Origin: Gemmatimonadetes bacterium T265 | GTDB lineage: Bacteria > Gemmatimonadota > Gemmatimonadetes > Gemmatimonadales > Gemmatimonadaceae | Assembly (NCBI GenBank): GCA_019973575.1 | Contig: BPUI01000001.1 | Span: 1,054,001 to 1,118,000, forward strand | Reading direction: 5' to 3' | Length of the DNA: 64,000 nucleotides | Shown here: in pieces, positions 1 through 9,569 of the stretch | Position numbering within the stretch: position 1 is the first letter of the stretch | How the letters are laid out: every line of letters begins with the position of its first letter | Notes under the pieces: model-generated | Database searches by the model: none | What the model saw: the letters and a program-made list of their open reading frames with translations, nothing else | What the model was told of the DNA's origin: nothing | Position numbers and translations under genes: made by a program

Positions 1-1264
1 GCCCGAAGCGCTTCGCGAAGCCGAGGCTCCATTCGAAGTTGTCGAGCAGGCTCCACGCGTAGTAGCCGCGCAGGTCGACCCCCGCGGCGAGCGCGTCGTG
101 CGCCGCCCGGAGGTGCTCGCGGTAGTACCAGACGCGGAGCGGGTCGTCCACGCGCGGGCCGTCCGGCCCCTCCACCGCGTGCGGCGGGTCGTAGAACGCC
201 GCCCCGTTCTCGGTCACGTAGAGCGGCACGCGGCCGTAGCGTTCCGTCACCCAGCGGAGCGCCCGCGTCAGCGCCGGCGGGTACACCTCCCACCCCGTCT
301 CGGTGTAGGCGTGCCCCGGCTGCCTAACCGTCGCGGCGCGAACCGGCAGCACGCCCGGCCCGTCCTGCGTCACCGCGCGCGTGTAGTAGTTGACGCCGAT
401 CCAGTCGACCGGCGCGCGGATCACGTCGAAGTCGGCGTCCGGCCACGCGGGCCACGCCGCGCCGAACACCTCCGCCAGCTCCTCCGGGTAGTGCCCGAGA
501 AAGACGGGGTCGAGGTACTGCCGGTTCATGTACGCGTCGGCCCGCCGCGCGGCCGCGAGGTCCTCCTCCCGGTCGGTCGCCGGGTCCTTGGGCTCGAGGT
601 TGACGACGAGCCCCACCTGCCCCGCCCCTGCCGGCGCCTCGGCGCGGTACGCCTGCACGCCGAGGCCGTGCGCGCGCAGCAGGTTGTGCGCCGCGATCGG
701 CGCCTCGTACAGGTTGCGGTGCCCCGGCGCGATCACGCCGTGCAGGTAGCCCCCGTCGGTCACGACCCACGGCTCGTTGAGCGTCGCCCACAGCGGCACG
801 CGGTCGCCGAGCGCGCGCACGACGACGCGCGCGTAGTCGGCGAACCACTCGGCCACGTCGCGGTTGAGCCACCCGCCGCGGTCGTCGAGCGCCGCCGGCA
901 GGTCCCAGTGGAAGAGCGTGAGGTTGGGGCGGATCCCCCGCGCGAGCAGCGCGTCGACGAGCCGCTCGTAGAAGCCCAGCCCGGCCGGGTTGACGCGCCC
1001 CGTCCCCGCGGGCAGGATACGACTCCAGCTCACCGAGAAGCGGTACGACTGCAGCCCGAGGTCGGCCATCAGGGCGACGTCGTCCGCCCACCGGCGGTAG
1101 TGGTCGCAGGCGACGTCGCCGGTGTCGCCGCCCGCGGTGAGGCCCGGCGAGTGCGTGAAGCGCTGCCAGATGCTCGGGCCCGCGCCGTCGGCCAGCGGCG
1201 AGCCCTCGATCTGGTAGGCCGAGGTCGACGCGCCCCACACGAACCCGTCGGGAAAACGATACGA

Positions 1265-1273
<9 letters not shown>
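1..1273 (-). CDS. GH1 family beta-glucosidase, C-terminus cut by window edge
   Basis: Glycoside hydrolase family 1 retaining beta-glucosidase that cleaves terminal glucose from beta-glucosides, probably in the cytoplasm since no signal peptide is visible. The N-terminus reads [18 protein letters not shown], the family opening. The acid/base motif is present as ATLNEPWV and the nucleophile motif as YVTENGAAF. About 424 residues are inside the window; the family is usually about 450, so only a short C-terminal tail is missing. I chose the GTG at 1273 because it sits just before the conserved opening and no better start is near. That start overlaps the divergent ABC ATPase start by 9 bases, so one of the two may begin later. 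The ABC neighbour suggests sugar uptake and hydrolysis. Confidence 0.9.
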
Positions 1274-2470
<1,197 letters not shown>

Positions 2471-2515
2471 GGAGCGGGTGCAGCACTCCCGTCAGCGGCA
2501 CCAACGCGAACGGTA

Positions 2516-3976
2516 CTACCGTCCCGCCCCTCCATACACCCGCGGAACCTCCACAACGAACGTACTCCCCTCCCCTACGACACTCGTCGCGCTCACCTCT
2601 CCACCGAGCAACCGGGCCAGCTGCCGCACGATGCTGAGCCCGAGTCCCGTCCCCCCCGCCGGCCGCGTCGTCGTCTGCCCTCCCGGCCCGGCCGCCGCCT
2701 GCACGAACGGCTCGAACACCCGCGCGAGCTGGTCGGCGGCGATGCCGATCCCCGTGTCGCGGACCGTGACGCGCAGCCGCGCGCCCGCGACCGCGTCGTG
2801 CACCACCGCCGCCTCGGCCGTGACGCGGCCTCGGTCCGTGAACTTGACCGCGTTGGCGACGAGGTTGGTGACGATCTGCCGGAACTTGCGCTCGTCGCTC
2901 ACGACCGCCACGTCGGACGGCGCCCCTTCCTGCACGAGCTCGACGCCCTTGCGGCCGGCGAGCGGCGCGGCGATGTCGAGCACCTGCACGACGACCGCCG
3001 CCGCGTCGAACGCCGCCGCGTCGACCACCTCCTTGCCGGCCTGCGCCCGCGCGAAGCCGAGCAGGTTCTCGATCGTGTCGAGCAGCTGGCCGCCGGCCGC
3101 CTGCACGCGCCGCACGTAGTCGTGCTGCCGCGGCGCGAGCGGGCCCGCGATTTCGGTGCCTAACAGGTCCGAGAAGCCGAGGATCGCCTGCATCGGCGTG
3201 CGCAGCTCGTGCGAGACCACCGCGAGAAAGTCGTCCTTCGCCCGGTTGGCCGCCTCGGCCTCGCGCCGCGCCGACTCGGCCTGGTCCCGCAGGCGCTCCG
3301 CCTCCGCGTGCGCGGCGCGCTCGGCGTAGTACAGGCGCGCGTAGGCCAGCGCCCGCGCCAGCCGGCCGGCGCGCGCGTGCAGCTGGGTCTGCTCGGCCGA
3401 TGTTAGGCGCCGGGGCGTGTCCCAGGCCAGCACGAGCGCCCCGTGCACGCGCCCCATGTGCCGCGCGGGAAACGCCGCCGCCGCCTCGATCCCCATCCGC
3501 TCCACGGCCGGCCGGAGCTCCGGGTAGCTCGTCAGCAACGCCGCGCGCGTGGGGCGGTGCAGCACGCGCCCGGTGCGCACCGCGTCACACACGAGCAGGT
3601 CGGCCGACACCGGAACGTGCCGGCCCCCGAACGGCAACTCCGCCAGGTCGCGCGTCGCCCCCACCGCCTCCACCGTCTCGCCGTCGTCGGCGACCCGGTA
3701 GGCGACGGCCATCGCCGCCCCGAGCTCGGCCAGCACGCCCTCGACGAGCTTGACGGCGCTCGCCTCGGGCGTGGGCATCGTGTCGCCCACGTGCAGGAGC
3801 TTCCCTTGCAGCGCCTGCGCGTGCTCGACGGCGAGCGCCGAGGCCGCGCGGATCGCCCGGCGCCCGGACGCGTGTGCGGCGGGAGACCGGATGGCGGACG
3901 GCGGGCCGTCCGCACGATCGTCCGCAGGCGCTCCACCCGGGGGCGGGAAATCGGCGGGCAGCGCGGGCGGAGTCAT
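2516..3976 (-). CDS. Soluble GAF-domain sensor histidine kinase
   Basis: Two-component sensor kinase of 486 residues. A GAF-like sensory region spans about residues 65-215, followed by a charged coiled coil (about 215-250). The HisKA dimerisation domain carries phospho-acceptor His256 in VVSHELRTPMQ. The ATPase domain has the N-box (NLVANAVKF, about 371-379), the G1 box DTGIGI and the G2 box GTGLGLSIV. No transmembrane segment or signal peptide is visible, so it should sense a cytoplasmic signal. No response regulator is adjacent. The zinc-ribbon gene upstream on the same strand resembles a domain often attached to such kinases. The start codon is ATG 3976, with a TATAT run just upstream. Confidence 0.9.
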   Translation of the reverse strand: MTPPALPADFPPPGGAPADDRADGPPSAIRSPAAHASGRRAIRAASALAVEHAQALQGKLLHVGDTMPTPEASAVKLVEGVLAELGAAMAVAYRVADDGETVEAVGATRDLAELPFGGRHVPVSADLLVCDAVRTGRVLHRPTRAALLTSYPELRPAVERMGIEAAAAFPARHMGRVHGALVLAWDTPRRLTSAEQTQLHARAGRLARALAYARLYYAERAAHAEAERLRDQAESARREAEAANRAKDDFLAVVSHELRTPMQAILGFSDLLGTEIAGPLAPRQHDYVRRVQAAGGQLLDTIENLLGFARAQAGKEVVDAAAFDAAAVVVQVLDIAAPLAGRKGVELVQEGAPSDVAVVSDERKFRQIVTNLVANAVKFTDRGRVTAEAAVVHDAVAGARLRVTVRDTGIGIAADQLARVFEPFVQAAAGPGGQTTTRPAGGTGLGLSIVRQLARLLGGEVSATSVVGEGSTFVVEVPRVYGGAGR

Positions 3977-4031
3977 ATAAAAGGTCTCAGAAGAGCAAAA
4001 TACGGGCGCACGCCGGGCGCGGCCGCCGACG

Positions 4032-4445
4032 TCAATCCATCCCGCGCTGCCGCGCGCACGCCGGACACATGCCGTGCGAGGGGATCACGCGCAGCTTGCC
4101 CTCGCGCAGCCCGTCGCGCACCCAGTGCGGGACCGGGCGCCACGCCGCGTCCGCCTCGGCCTCGTCGCGCGCGAGATCCAGCGCCGAGTGCACGCGCGCG
4201 CAGTACATGCACACCCGCACGAGCGGCCGGGCCTGCCCCGCGCGCCCCGACACCGGCCCGCCAACGGCGACGTGGCTCCACAGGCGGTGCCACCGCCGCC
4301 ACGCGTGGCTCTGCTCGGCCATGAGGTCGCGCAGCTCGACCGCGCGGCGCCGCTCGGCGTCGGCCCGCGCGCAAAAGTGCAGACTCGCCGCCCGCTGTGC
4401 CCGGAGGCGCGCCCACAGCTCCTCGCGGCCGGCCGGCGCGTCCAC
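4032..4445 (-). CDS. Zinc-ribbon protein resembling the Cys4 tail of signalling proteins
   Basis: A 137-residue protein without a firm family name. The first half is Arg/Ala-rich and helical. The second half has CMYC and, about 50 residues later, SHGMCPAC. The spacing with an intervening W-x-P-V and the SHG-x-CP-x-C ending resemble the small Cys4 domain found at the C-terminus of many bacterial histidine kinases and response regulators. I infer a zinc- or iron-binding sensor module encoded as a separate gene. It lies 8 bases after the MarR-like gene on the same strand, and the histidine kinase lies about 55 bases downstream, so the three are likely cotranscribed. Confidence 0.55.
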   Translation of the reverse strand: MDAPAGREELWARLRAQRAASLHFCARADAERRRAVELRDLMAEQSHAWRRWHRLWSHVAVGGPVSGRAGQARPLVRVCMYCARVHSALDLARDEAEADAAWRPVPHWVRDGLREGKLRVIPSHGMCPACARQRGMD

Positions 4446-4453
4446 CGCGGCCC

Positions 4454-5017
4454 CTACGGCGCGTCGACGGCGAGGAGATCCCGCTCGGACGGCTCGGCCC
4501 CGTCGGCCCCCCGCGCGGTCGTCAGCCGCGCCGCCAATCCGTCGAGCCGGGCCGCCAGGGCCCGCACCTCGCCCGCGTCGAGCGGCGCGGCGGCGCGGGC
4601 GACGCGGGTGTGCGCGGGCTCGGGCGCGGCGCGCAGCACCCGGCGGCCCGCGGCCGTGATCGCGATCGGCGTGCGCCGCCGGTCGTCGGGCGCGACCGAG
4701 CGCGTGACGAGCCCGCGCTCGACCAGACCGCGCACCACCACGCTCGCGGTGCTCGGGTCGGTCTGCGTCCGCGCCGCCAACTCGGCCAGCGCGGCGGCGG
4801 GCTGCTCGGCGAGCTTGCGCAGCACGTGCAGCTCCGCGCCGTGCACGCCGAGTTGCTGCTCCGCCGTGCGCGACGCGCCGCGCAGCGCGTGGACGACGCC
4901 GCGCAGGGCGTCGACGAGCGCGCCCGCGGCCGCGTCGAGCTCGGCGTCGACTTGGGGGCGGGTGGTGGGACCGGCCGACCCGGGGAACGGGCGGACCACG
5001 AGATTCTGAATCGACAT
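4454..5017 (-). CDS. MarR family transcriptional regulator
   Basis: Winged-helix DNA-binding repressor of about 187 residues. The MarR core is clear: a helical dimerisation segment, then ELHVLRKLAEQPAAALAELA, recognition region TDPSTASVVVRGLVERGLV, and the wing with SVAPDDRRRTPIAITAAG. The D-x-R-R wing sequence is typical of the family. It is first in a run with the zinc-ribbon protein and the histidine kinase. The start is ATG 5017; a GTG directly upstream at 5020 would add one residue. Its ligand and targets cannot be told from the sequence. Confidence 0.85.
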   Translation of the reverse strand: MSIQNLVVRPFPGSAGPTTRPQVDAELDAAAGALVDALRGVVHALRGASRTAEQQLGVHGAELHVLRKLAEQPAAALAELAARTQTDPSTASVVVRGLVERGLVTRSVAPDDRRRTPIAITAAGRRVLRAAPEPAHTRVARAAAPLDAGEVRALAARLDGLAARLTTARGADGAEPSERDLLAVDAP

Positions 5018-5055
5018 CACACCACGAAGGTTACAGAAGCGGGCAGCAGACGAGG

Positions 5056-5712
5056 TCAGACGAGGTCGTCACCGAGCTCCCACGGCTCTTCGGTGATGAC
5101 CCAGTGCAGGACGGACGGCGCCGCGCCGTCGGGCGCCGCCGGGTGCGACGCCGCGCGCACCGCGCGCACATGGACGCGGCACTCGACCGGCTCGCCCGCG
5201 CGCGGGACGAAGCGGACCCGCCACGTTTCGGTCTGCCCGCTCCCGACCACGCGCGCGAGCGCCGTGCGGAACGCCGTGCGGTCGGCGAGGGCCACGTACG
5301 CGGCGAGCGGCTTTCCGAAGGCCACGTTGGCCGGCCGCGCGAGCAACGCGAGCGCCGCCTGGTTGAGCCGGACGAGCACCCCGCCCGCGTCCGTCACCAC
5401 GTACGCGGCGGGCGCGAGGTCGAAGAGGTCGCGGAGCGCCTGCTGTTCGCCTTCGAGCTCGGTACGCGCGGCGAACAGGGCCTCGTTCTGCGTGCGCAGC
5501 TCTTCCTCCGCACGCCCCAGGTCGTCGAGCGTGTCGGCGAGCAGGTGCGAGGCGGCGCGGAGCGGGGCCGCCGGCGCGCGCGCCGCAACGTCGAGCGCCG
5601 GCCCTGCGACGAGCCCGAGCGCGAGCAGGAGCGGCGGCGTCAGCCGCTCGGCCCGGCGGCGCCGCTCGCCGATCTGGTCGGCGAACTCCTCGAATTCCGC
5701 GTACGTCGTCAC
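5056..5712 (-). CDS. PAS-domain protein, small cytoplasmic sensor
   Basis: A 218-residue protein with a coiled-coil stretch (about residues 50-95) leading into a single PAS domain (about 95-210, beginning DLFDLAPAAYVVTDAGG). There is no kinase, GGDEF or other output domain, so it presumably acts through a partner. The N-terminal region includes a short hydrophobic patch (PPLLLALGLVAGPAL) that is too short to be called a membrane span with confidence. The GTG start at 5712 is chosen because a strong ribosome site (GGGGAGG) precedes it by about seven bases. It is divergent from the CheB-CheR pair, suggesting one signalling unit. Confidence 0.7.
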   Translation of the reverse strand: MTTYAEFEEFADQIGERRRRAERLTPPLLLALGLVAGPALDVAARAPAAPLRAASHLLADTLDDLGRAEEELRTQNEALFAARTELEGEQQALRDLFDLAPAAYVVTDAGGVLVRLNQAALALLARPANVAFGKPLAAYVALADRTAFRTALARVVGSGQTETWRVRFVPRAGEPVECRVHVRAVRAASHPAAPDGAAPSVLHWVITEEPWELGDDLV

Positions 5713-5775
5713 TATTGTCCTCCCCGCGTCCCGTCGGCGCCCGCCCCCGTCGTACGCAGTGTATAGTGTTGCTAC

Positions 5776-7026
5776 ATGGAAGCCAAACGAGATGCTCGTC
5801 CGTTCGAGAACGACGAGGTGGTGGACGCGCCGGATCCGACCCCCGCGCCGCCCGCGACGAGCGTCCGGCGCGACATCGTCGTCATCGGCGCGTCCGCGGG
5901 CGGGGTCGAGGCGCTCAAGGTCGTCCTCGGGACGCTCCCGCCGGACTACAACGGCACGGTCTGCGTGGTGCTGCACATCCCGCCATCGGTGCCGAGCGTG
6001 CTCGCGCACATCCTCGGCCGCTCGACACGCCTCGTGTGCGTGAGCGCCTACGACGGCGCGCCGGTGCGCCCGGGCGTCGTGTACGTCGCCCCCCCGGATC
6101 ACCACCTGCTGCTCGAGGACGACCGCGTGCGCCTCCTACGCGGCCCGCGCGAGAACGGCCACCGCCCGGCCATCGACCCGCTCTTCCGGAGTGCCGCGGC
6201 GGCGTACGGCCCGCGCGTGGTCGGCGTGGTGCTCACCGGCAACCTCGACGACGGCACCCGCGGGCTCTTCGCGATCAAGCACCGCGGCGGACTCGCCGTG
6301 GTCCAGGACCCGGAGGACGCGCTGTACCCGAGCATGCCGCGGAACGCGATCGAGAACGTCGACGTCGACTGGGTCCTGCCGGCGCCCGAAGTCGGCCCCT
6401 TGCTCGCCGCCCTCGCGACCGACACGCCGTGGCCAGCGCGTTCCGCGCCGCCGGCGGACGCGCTCGCGCTCGACGCCGTGACGGAGGTCGCCGCCGTCGA
6501 TCCCGACGAGCATCAGTTGGCGGAGAACGGCACGACCGCCGCCGCGGCCGGCGCCGGCCCGAATGGGGGGGCCGCACGGGCCGCGCCCGCGGAGCTGTGC
6601 GACGACACGCCGCTCCACCACGCCGCCGACCTCGCGACCGGTATCGGCCACGTCGACGGCGGCGCGCGTATCAACGAGCGTCTCGGCGGGACCGTGTCGG
6701 GCTATACCTGCCCCGAGTGCCACGGCAGCCTGTGGGAGTTGGAAGAGGGGAAACTCGTGCGCTACCGCTGCCGCGTCGGGCACTCGTACACCGAGCCGGG
6801 CCTGGTCGACCACAAGGCGCACTCGGTCGAGGACGCGATCTGGACCGCGCTCACCGCGCTCGAAGAGAGCGCGGCCATTGCCGCGCGCGTCGCCGACCGA
6901 TCGGGCCGGCAAGGGCGCTCGCAGAGCGCGACGTACTTCCGGGCGCGCGCGGCGCACCTCGAGCGGCGCGGCGCGGTGCTCCGCGACCTCCTCGCCGAGC
7001 TCCCGGGCCACGTCGACGCGGCCTGA
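5776..7026 (+). CDS. cheB: CheB-type protein-glutamate methylesterase without receiver domain
   Basis: Removes methyl groups from chemoreceptor glutamates. The catalytic domain opens with VVIGASAGGVEAL (Ser40), has the His67 region VVLHIPPS, and the Asp region VVLTGNLDDGTRG (about 158). The usual N-terminal response-regulator receiver is missing, so activity is not controlled by direct phosphorylation of this protein. The C-terminal third carries a small Cys cluster, CPEC and a second Cys in RYRCRVGHSY, a tail known in CheB homologues paired with CheR-PAS proteins. 416 residues. Its stop overlaps the cheR start (TGATG), so the two are translationally coupled. No receptor, CheA or CheW gene lies in the window. 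Confidence 0.9.
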   Translation: MEAKRDARPFENDEVVDAPDPTPAPPATSVRRDIVVIGASAGGVEALKVVLGTLPPDYNGTVCVVLHIPPSVPSVLAHILGRSTRLVCVSAYDGAPVRPGVVYVAPPDHHLLLEDDRVRLLRGPRENGHRPAIDPLFRSAAAAYGPRVVGVVLTGNLDDGTRGLFAIKHRGGLAVVQDPEDALYPSMPRNAIENVDVDWVLPAPEVGPLLAALATDTPWPARSAPPADALALDAVTEVAAVDPDEHQLAENGTTAAAAGAGPNGGAARAAPAELCDDTPLHHAADLATGIGHVDGGARINERLGGTVSGYTCPECHGSLWELEEGKLVRYRCRVGHSYTEPGLVDHKAHSVEDAIWTALTALEESAAIAARVADRSGRQGRSQSATYFRARAAHLERRGAVLRDLLAELPGHVDAA

Positions 7027-8951
7027 TGTCCGACCGCCGTCCGGCGACGCCGCCCTCCGAACCCGGCCCCGACTTCGACGCCCTCCTCGACGATCTGCGC
7101 GCCGAACGCAACTTCGACCTCCGAGGCTACAAGCGCGTGGGGCTCGCACGGCGCGTCGCCAAACGCATGCGCGTCGTCGACGTCGAGGACTTCGCGACCT
7201 ATCGCGACTTTCTGCGGACCCACGCCGAAGAGTACATCCAACTCTTCAACACGATCCTCATCAACGTGACCACCTTCTTCCGCGACGACGAGCCGTGGGC
7301 GTACCTGCGCGCCGAGGTGCTGCCGCGGCTGATCGAGGCCAAGGCGCCGGGCGACCCGATCCGCGTCTGGTGCGCGGGCTGCGCCACGGGCCAGGAGGTG
7401 TACACGCTGGCCATCGTGCTGGCCGAGGCGCTCGGGGCCGAGCAGTTCCGCGACCGCGTGAAGATTTACGGCACCGACGTCGACGACGAAGCGCTCGCGG
7501 TCGCGCGCCAGGGCACGTACGACGAGCGCGACGTGGCCGACCTGCCCGCCGAGCTGCTGGAGCGCTACTTCGAGCGCGACGGGGTGCGCTGGTGCTTCCG
7601 CAAGGACCTGCGCCGGCTGCTCATCTTCGGCCGGAATGATTTGATGCGCGACGCGCCAATCTCGCGCATCGACCTGCTCACGTGCCGCAACACGCTGATG
7701 TACTTCGACGCGCCCACCCAGGGGCGCGTGCTGGCGCGCTTCCACTTCGCCCTCAACGAGGGCGGCGTGCTGCTGCTCGGCCGGGCCGAAACACTGCTCA
7801 CGCAGACCACCCTGTTCGTCCCGCTCGACCTCAAGAAGCGGGTGTTCGCGAAGGCCGTGCGCGCAGGCGGCCTCGCGCGGCGCGACCGCGGCGCGGCCGA
7901 TGGCGCGCCCCCGCGCGGCCCCGCCGGCGACGGGGCGCGGTCGCCCGACGGCGACCTGCGCGAGGCCGGGTTCGACGCGAGCACGGTGGCGCAGTTCGTC
8001 GTCGACCGCGGCGGGCGGATGGCGGCCGTGAACGACCGCGCGCGCGCCCTCTTCCACCTGAGCGCGCCCGACCTCGGGCGCCCGCTGCAGGACCTGGAGG
8101 TGTCGTACCGGCCGTTCGAGCTGCGCTCGGTCATCGACCAGGCGCACGTGGAGCTGCGCACGGTCGCGCGCCAGGAGGTGCCGTGGCGCGCCCCGGACGG
8201 CGAGCAGCGCTGGTTCGACATCGTCGTCACGCCGCTGTTCGCCCCGCCCGACGGGGCCCCCCCCTTCGGCGCGGCCTCGACCGGCGCGAGCGTGACCTTC
8301 ACCGAGGTCACGCGCCACAAGCAGCTCGAGCAGCAGCTCCAGGAGTCGCAGCAGGAGCTGGAGGCGGCCTACCAGGAACTGCAGAGCACCAACGAGGAAC
8401 TCGAGACCACGAACGAGGAGCTGCACTCCACGGTCGAGGAGCTCGAGACGACGAACGAAGAGCTCCAGAGCACCAACGAGGAGCTCGAGACGATGAACGA
8501 GGAACTCCAGAGCACCAACGAGGAGCTGCAGACGATCAACGACGAGCTGCGGCAGCGCAGCGACGAGCTGAACCAGCTCAACGACTTCCTCGACTCGGTG
8601 TTCTCGAGCGTCGGGAGCGCGGTCGCGGTGCTCGACCCCGAGCTCCGTGTTCTCGTGTGGAACGCGCGGGCCGAGGAATTGTGGGGGCTGCGCGCCGATG
8701 AGGTCATGGGGCTTCCCTTCCTGTCGCTCGACATCGGCTTCCCGGTCGCGCGCCTCGGCGACGCCGCCCGCGCGGCGCTCGGCGGCGACGCGCCGCGCTA
8801 CGAGGTCACGCTCGACGCGACCAACCGGCGCGGGCGCGCGATCCGGTGCCGCACCTCGGTCCTGCCGCTCGCCGTGCGGGGCGAGCCGGCGCCGGCCGGG
8901 GTGATCGTGCTGATGGACGACCCGCCCGCGGACGAGGGCGCGGACGCCTAA
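7026..8951 (+). CDS. cheR: CheR-type methyltransferase with PAS domains and long coiled coil
   Basis: S-adenosylmethionine-dependent methyltransferase acting on receptor glutamates, 641 residues, more than twice the size of simple CheR. The N-terminal helical CheR domain leads into the SAM-binding site RVWCAGCATGQEVYTLA (about 115-131) and the LTCRNTLMYF region. A PAS-like domain (about 310-430) follows. Next is a regular heptad coiled coil built from near-identical units around STNEELETTNEEL (about 435-515), then a second PAS domain to the end. This architecture is known from CheB/CheR hybrid proteins; here CheB is a separate overlapping gene. The coiled coil probably dimerises the protein and relays PAS signals. 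Confidence 0.9.
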   Translation: MSDRRPATPPSEPGPDFDALLDDLRAERNFDLRGYKRVGLARRVAKRMRVVDVEDFATYRDFLRTHAEEYIQLFNTILINVTTFFRDDEPWAYLRAEVLPRLIEAKAPGDPIRVWCAGCATGQEVYTLAIVLAEALGAEQFRDRVKIYGTDVDDEALAVARQGTYDERDVADLPAELLERYFERDGVRWCFRKDLRRLLIFGRNDLMRDAPISRIDLLTCRNTLMYFDAPTQGRVLARFHFALNEGGVLLLGRAETLLTQTTLFVPLDLKKRVFAKAVRAGGLARRDRGAADGAPPRGPAGDGARSPDGDLREAGFDASTVAQFVVDRGGRMAAVNDRARALFHLSAPDLGRPLQDLEVSYRPFELRSVIDQAHVELRTVARQEVPWRAPDGEQRWFDIVVTPLFAPPDGAPPFGAASTGASVTFTEVTRHKQLEQQLQESQQELEAAYQELQSTNEELETTNEELHSTVEELETTNEELQSTNEELETMNEELQSTNEELQTINDELRQRSDELNQLNDFLDSVFSSVGSAVAVLDPELRVLVWNARAEELWGLRADEVMGLPFLSLDIGFPVARLGDAARAALGGDAPRYEVTLDATNRRGRAIRCRTSVLPLAVRGEPAPAGVIVLMDDPPADEGADA

Positions 8952-8966
8952 CGCGCCTAACGCGCC

Positions 8967-8984
8967 GCGGCCCTCGCGGGCCGC
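8967..8984 (+). terminator. Hairpin after cheR
   Basis: Perfect 7-bp GC stem (GCGGCCC / GGGCCGC) with a TCGC loop, 15 bases after the cheR stop and just before the convergent hypothetical gene's stop at 9005. It has no T-run but could stop transcription from either side. Confidence 0.5.
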
Positions 8985-9004
8985 CCCGGTCAGGTGACTA
9001 CCGG

Positions 9005-9433
9005 TTAGGCCGCCGCGTAGTACGCGCCGATCCCGCAGCGGACGGCGTCGCCCATCAACTCGCGTACGACGGCCGGGTCGGTGCCGGCGGGCGCGCCGCC
9101 GCGCACGGCGTCCTTGACGAGGACGAGCATGCGCTCGGGCGGTGCGCCGTCGGCGCGCAGGCGCGCGGCGAGGGCCCGCACCGCGTCGCAGAGCGCCACG
9201 CGCGTGGCGTCCAGCTCGGTCCGGAGCACGTCCCGCGCGTCGACGGCCGCATGGGCGCGCTCGATCGCGGGCTGCAACCCCGCGTGGGCGATCGCGTCGA
9301 GCGCGCGCGCCGCGGTCGTGCGGACGCGCGCTTCGGCGACGCCGTCGGAATCCGGGGCACGGGGCGCCGGGCCGAGATCGGACCGGGACAGCGCGAGCTC
9401 TCGCACGCCCGGCAACAGCGGGGTGTCGCTCAT
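9005..9433 (-). CDS. Hypothetical protein, helical
   Basis: A 142-residue Ala/Arg-rich protein I do not recognise. It looks fully helical, with no signal peptide, membrane span or cysteine cluster. The most regular part is RALAARLRADGAPPERMLVLVKDAVR, an amphipathic segment that looks like real coding sequence. It ends in GCC-TAA within a GTTAGGC heptamer, as several real genes here do. It is convergent with cheR and lies downstream of the aminotransferase on the same strand, with 136 bases between. No function can be inferred. Confidence 0.5.
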   Translation of the reverse strand: MSDTPLLPGVRELALSRSDLGPAPRAPDSDGVAEARVRTTAARALDAIAHAGLQPAIERAHAAVDARDVLRTELDATRVALCDAVRALAARLRADGAPPERMLVLVKDAVRGGAPAGTDPAVVRELMGDAVRCGIGAYYAAA

Positions 9434-9569
9434 CGGCGGGGCGAGCAGCGGGAGGGGAAAGGTGGGGTCCGGCGGCCGCCAAACGGTGTGGCCGCAACGG
9501 AATTCGTCCGACCCTACCGCCCGCGAACGCGCCCGTCAAGCAAGGAGTTCCACGGGGGCGTGGGCGCCG

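Noticed and set aside
98-1264. Long plus-strand open frame running into the ABC ATPase gene
   Set aside because: It is the antisense of the GH1 beta-glucosidase, whose motifs are complete on the minus strand; the plus frame is Arg/Pro-rich and shows no domain.
5713-6105. N-terminal extension of the PAS protein by about 130 residues
   Set aside because: The extension is antisense to cheB and low-complexity; a strong ribosome site precedes the GTG at 5712.
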